Source: an uncultured Vampirovibrio sp. (GTDB lineage: Bacteria > Cyanobacteriota > Vampirovibrionia > Gastranaerophilales > Gastranaerophilaceae). From it: a DNA stretch of 64,000 nucleotides. Positions 63,004 to 64,000 of this stretch are shown piece after piece (position 1 is the first letter of the stretch; each line of letters starts with the position of its first letter). The translations under genes and the position numbers were made by a program. The notes beneath the pieces are model-generated. The model did not search any database and had not been told where the DNA came from. It worked only from the letters and a program-made list of their open reading frames with translations. The stretch spans positions 125,401 through 189,400 of the forward strand of contig CAJTWU010000001.1 in NCBI GenBank assembly GCA_910579975.1, given 5' to 3'.

Positions 63004-63039
63004 AATAAAAAGAACTCTTAGAAAGAGTTCTTTTTATTT
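63003..63039 (+). terminator. terminator after the tRNA gene
   Basis: A perfect 17-bp stem (63003-63019 with 63023-63039; core AAAGAACTCTT) and 3-nt loop, T5 within the right arm. It begins at the tRNA discriminator base. Confidence 0.9.
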
Positions 63040-63142
63040 GTATAGTTTATCAGGACATTTGGGACGGTTGGTTTTAGGCAGAAGTGCCGAGTTATTGGGA
63101 GTTTGAGGCTGATTTAGAGAGTTGAGATTTGGCGGTCTTTTC

Positions 63143-63260
63143 TTGCACTTTTGTCCTTAATTTTGCACTAAATTGCACTGATATTCTTTTATTTTGAACT
63201 TATTGTGGCATCTAATCTGCTTGGTGTTTGAGTTTTAGCCTTGCGACTTTTAGTGCAAAA
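63143..63260. repeat. transposase-binding-like repeats at the element end
   Basis: TTGCACT at 63143, 63163 and 63173 (20 and 10 bp apart, i.e. helically phased), and TTTTGCACTAAA (63161-63172) with its exact inverse TTTAGTGCAAAA (63249-63260). Confidence 0.6.
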
Positions 63261-63352
63261 AATGTCCGTTTTGAATTATCTTTTAGTTTGATATGTGTCG
63301 AAATGTCTCTGAGATTGAGATTCAGGACTTGATTTATTCCAAAAGGTGAGCG

Positions 63353-64000
63353 ATGAATGTGTATACAAAGGAAATACGCATGGCAGAATTCACACCAGAA
63401 AAATCGAAACAAATAGCATTAGCAAGATTAGACTTAATTCACAAATGGCTTGAGTACAGAAAGAAAGCAACAAATAAACTTCAAGCTGATTATGATTTTG
63501 TAAATTTGCACAACACCTCAAATTCTCATCTGTTTGATATTTTAGGTAAAATATCTCGCGGCAGCTTGCACCGTTGGTATGCCATGTTGAATGGAACAGA
63601 AGATTATACAAGACTCTTACCTCAGTACAAATATTCTAAAATAGATGAATATAGAACTGTTTTGACTGGTGAAGAAATTAGAATCTTTATGAGCTTACTT
63701 TTACACCCAAATCGTATTTCAATCGGCAAGGCAACTGCTTTAACCAAGTACAAATTAAAAGAACAAGGACAAAATTTTGTACCCGCCGATATTACTTTCA
63801 GAAGATATGCAAAATGGTTTAAAGACAATAATTACGACAAATGGGTTTTAGCTCGAGATGGAGAAAAAGCACTTTCAGATAAAGTCGAACCTTATATCAA
63901 ACGTGATGCTTCAATTTTAGAAGTCGGAGATATTCTTGTTGCTGATGGGCATAAATTAGCGTTTCAGGTGATAAACCCATTTACAGGCAAACCTTGTCGA
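63353..64000 (+). CDS. MuA-like DDE transposase, N-terminal part, partial
   Basis: 216 residues to the window edge. The N-terminal DNA-binding part (QIALARLDLIHKWLEYRKKA; SRGSLHRWYAML) is followed by the start of the catalytic domain: ILEVGDILVADGHKLAFQVI and PFTGKPCR, with the first catalytic Asp in VADGH as in Mu/Tn552-type transposases. AAGGTGAG precedes ATG; a second ATG nine codons later is possible. The rest of the element, including MuB, lies outside. Confidence 0.8.
   Translation, partial: MNVYTKEIRMAEFTPEKSKQIALARLDLIHKWLEYRKKATNKLQADYDFVNLHNTSNSHLFDILGKISRGSLHRWYAMLNGTEDYTRLLPQYKYSKIDEYRTVLTGEEIRIFMSLLLHPNRISIGKATALTKYKLKEQGQNFVPADITFRRYAKWFKDNNYDKWVLARDGEKALSDKVEPYIKRDASILEVGDILVADGHKLAFQVINPFTGKPCR

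Larger units (their letters stand above)
63040..64000 (+). mobile_element. left end of a Mu-like transposable prophage or transposon, truncated by the window
   Basis: Starts just after the tRNA terminator (exact end not fixed) and includes about 310 nt of non-coding end sequence with repeated transposase-type binding motifs, followed by a MuA-like transposase gene running off the window. A first GGACATTT at 63053 and AAATGTCC at 63260 are inverted copies. Base composition is richer in G and T-runs than nearby genes. Confidence 0.65.

Noticed and set aside
63212..63828. Minus-strand open frames opposite the transposase
   Set aside because: They lie antisense to a recognisable MuA-like gene, have no ribosome binding sites and show no protein-like motifs.

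Overview
The window is an AT-rich, gene-dense bacterial chromosome segment with about 65 protein genes, one tRNA and the left end of a Mu-like element at its right edge. The best fit is a non-photosynthetic relative of cyanobacteria (Vampirovibrionia/Melainabacteria, probably Gastranaerophilales-like). This is inferred from a long cyanobacterial-style NusB, a yggS-sepF pair, an atpD-atpC pair apart from other ATP synthase genes, a porin and MCE/TonB-type envelope (two membranes), a fermentative set (pyruvate formate-lyase, its activase, a FocA channel, ferredoxins, no respiratory genes seen) and flagellar genes. No photosynthesis gene is present. The placement rests on gene content, not on a marker-gene tree.

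Layout. 1-3360: metal-exporter fragment, ferredoxin-nitroreductase, small ferredoxin, phosphopentomutase. 3461-5808: coiled-coil protein, nusB, ftsY. 5932-8328: a pyruvate formate-lyase split into a 694-residue body without the glycyl-radical domain and a separate 80-residue glycyl-radical protein. 8449-10000: two related membrane genes, the second frameshifted. 10141-11406: yggS-sepF. 11628-14925: flagellar operon fliJ-fliK-flgD-flgE. 15237-19814: radical-SAM fusion protein, RNase E/G, small membrane protein. 19798-24328: MCE protein, pflA, TonB/TPR protein, yidC, LD-carboxypeptidase. 24293-28524: a regulator made of four GntR-type winged helices, a small unknown, a glycosyltransferase, an orphan sugar ABC permease, a HEAT-repeat protein. 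28820-34041: histidine kinase, PHP phosphoesterase, OmpA-like protein, fliL-fliM-fliN.

34042-34422 has no conventional gene. It holds two converging promoters, an antisense RNA with a terminator, a direct repeat shared by both transcripts, and a 27-residue hydrophobic peptide ORF with a strong ribosome binding site. This is the architecture of a type I (Fst/par-like) toxin-antitoxin locus and is the best candidate here for an undescribed system.

34423-45980: aminotransferase, hydrolase, atpDC, glutamate-cysteine ligase, rsmA, XRE regulator, oxidoreductase, phosphatidyltransferase, trmL, NAD(P)HX dehydratase, porin, focA. 46073-52621: XRE regulator with a palindromic operator, a two-domain glycosyltransferase, a degenerate M48 protein, lipA, and a kinase/response-regulator pair. 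52714-62891: holin-like protein, a large duplicated unknown, a degenerate histidine phosphatase, a stand-alone FlhA-C-like protein, secreted proteins, a lytic transglycosylase, lemA-DUF3137, tmk, and prfB with the classical +1 programmed frameshift. 62932-64000: tRNA(CAU), terminator, Mu-like transposase.

How it fits together: PFL, PflA and FocA form a pyruvate-to-formate fermentation module scattered over 40 kb. FlgDE/FliJK and FliLMN are two parts of a flagellum. NusB, FtsY, YidC, RsmA, TrmL, RF2 and RNase E supply RNA, translation and secretion housekeeping. Several genes lack a ribosome binding site and have a -10 box exactly 6 nt before ATG, which suggests leaderless transcripts.
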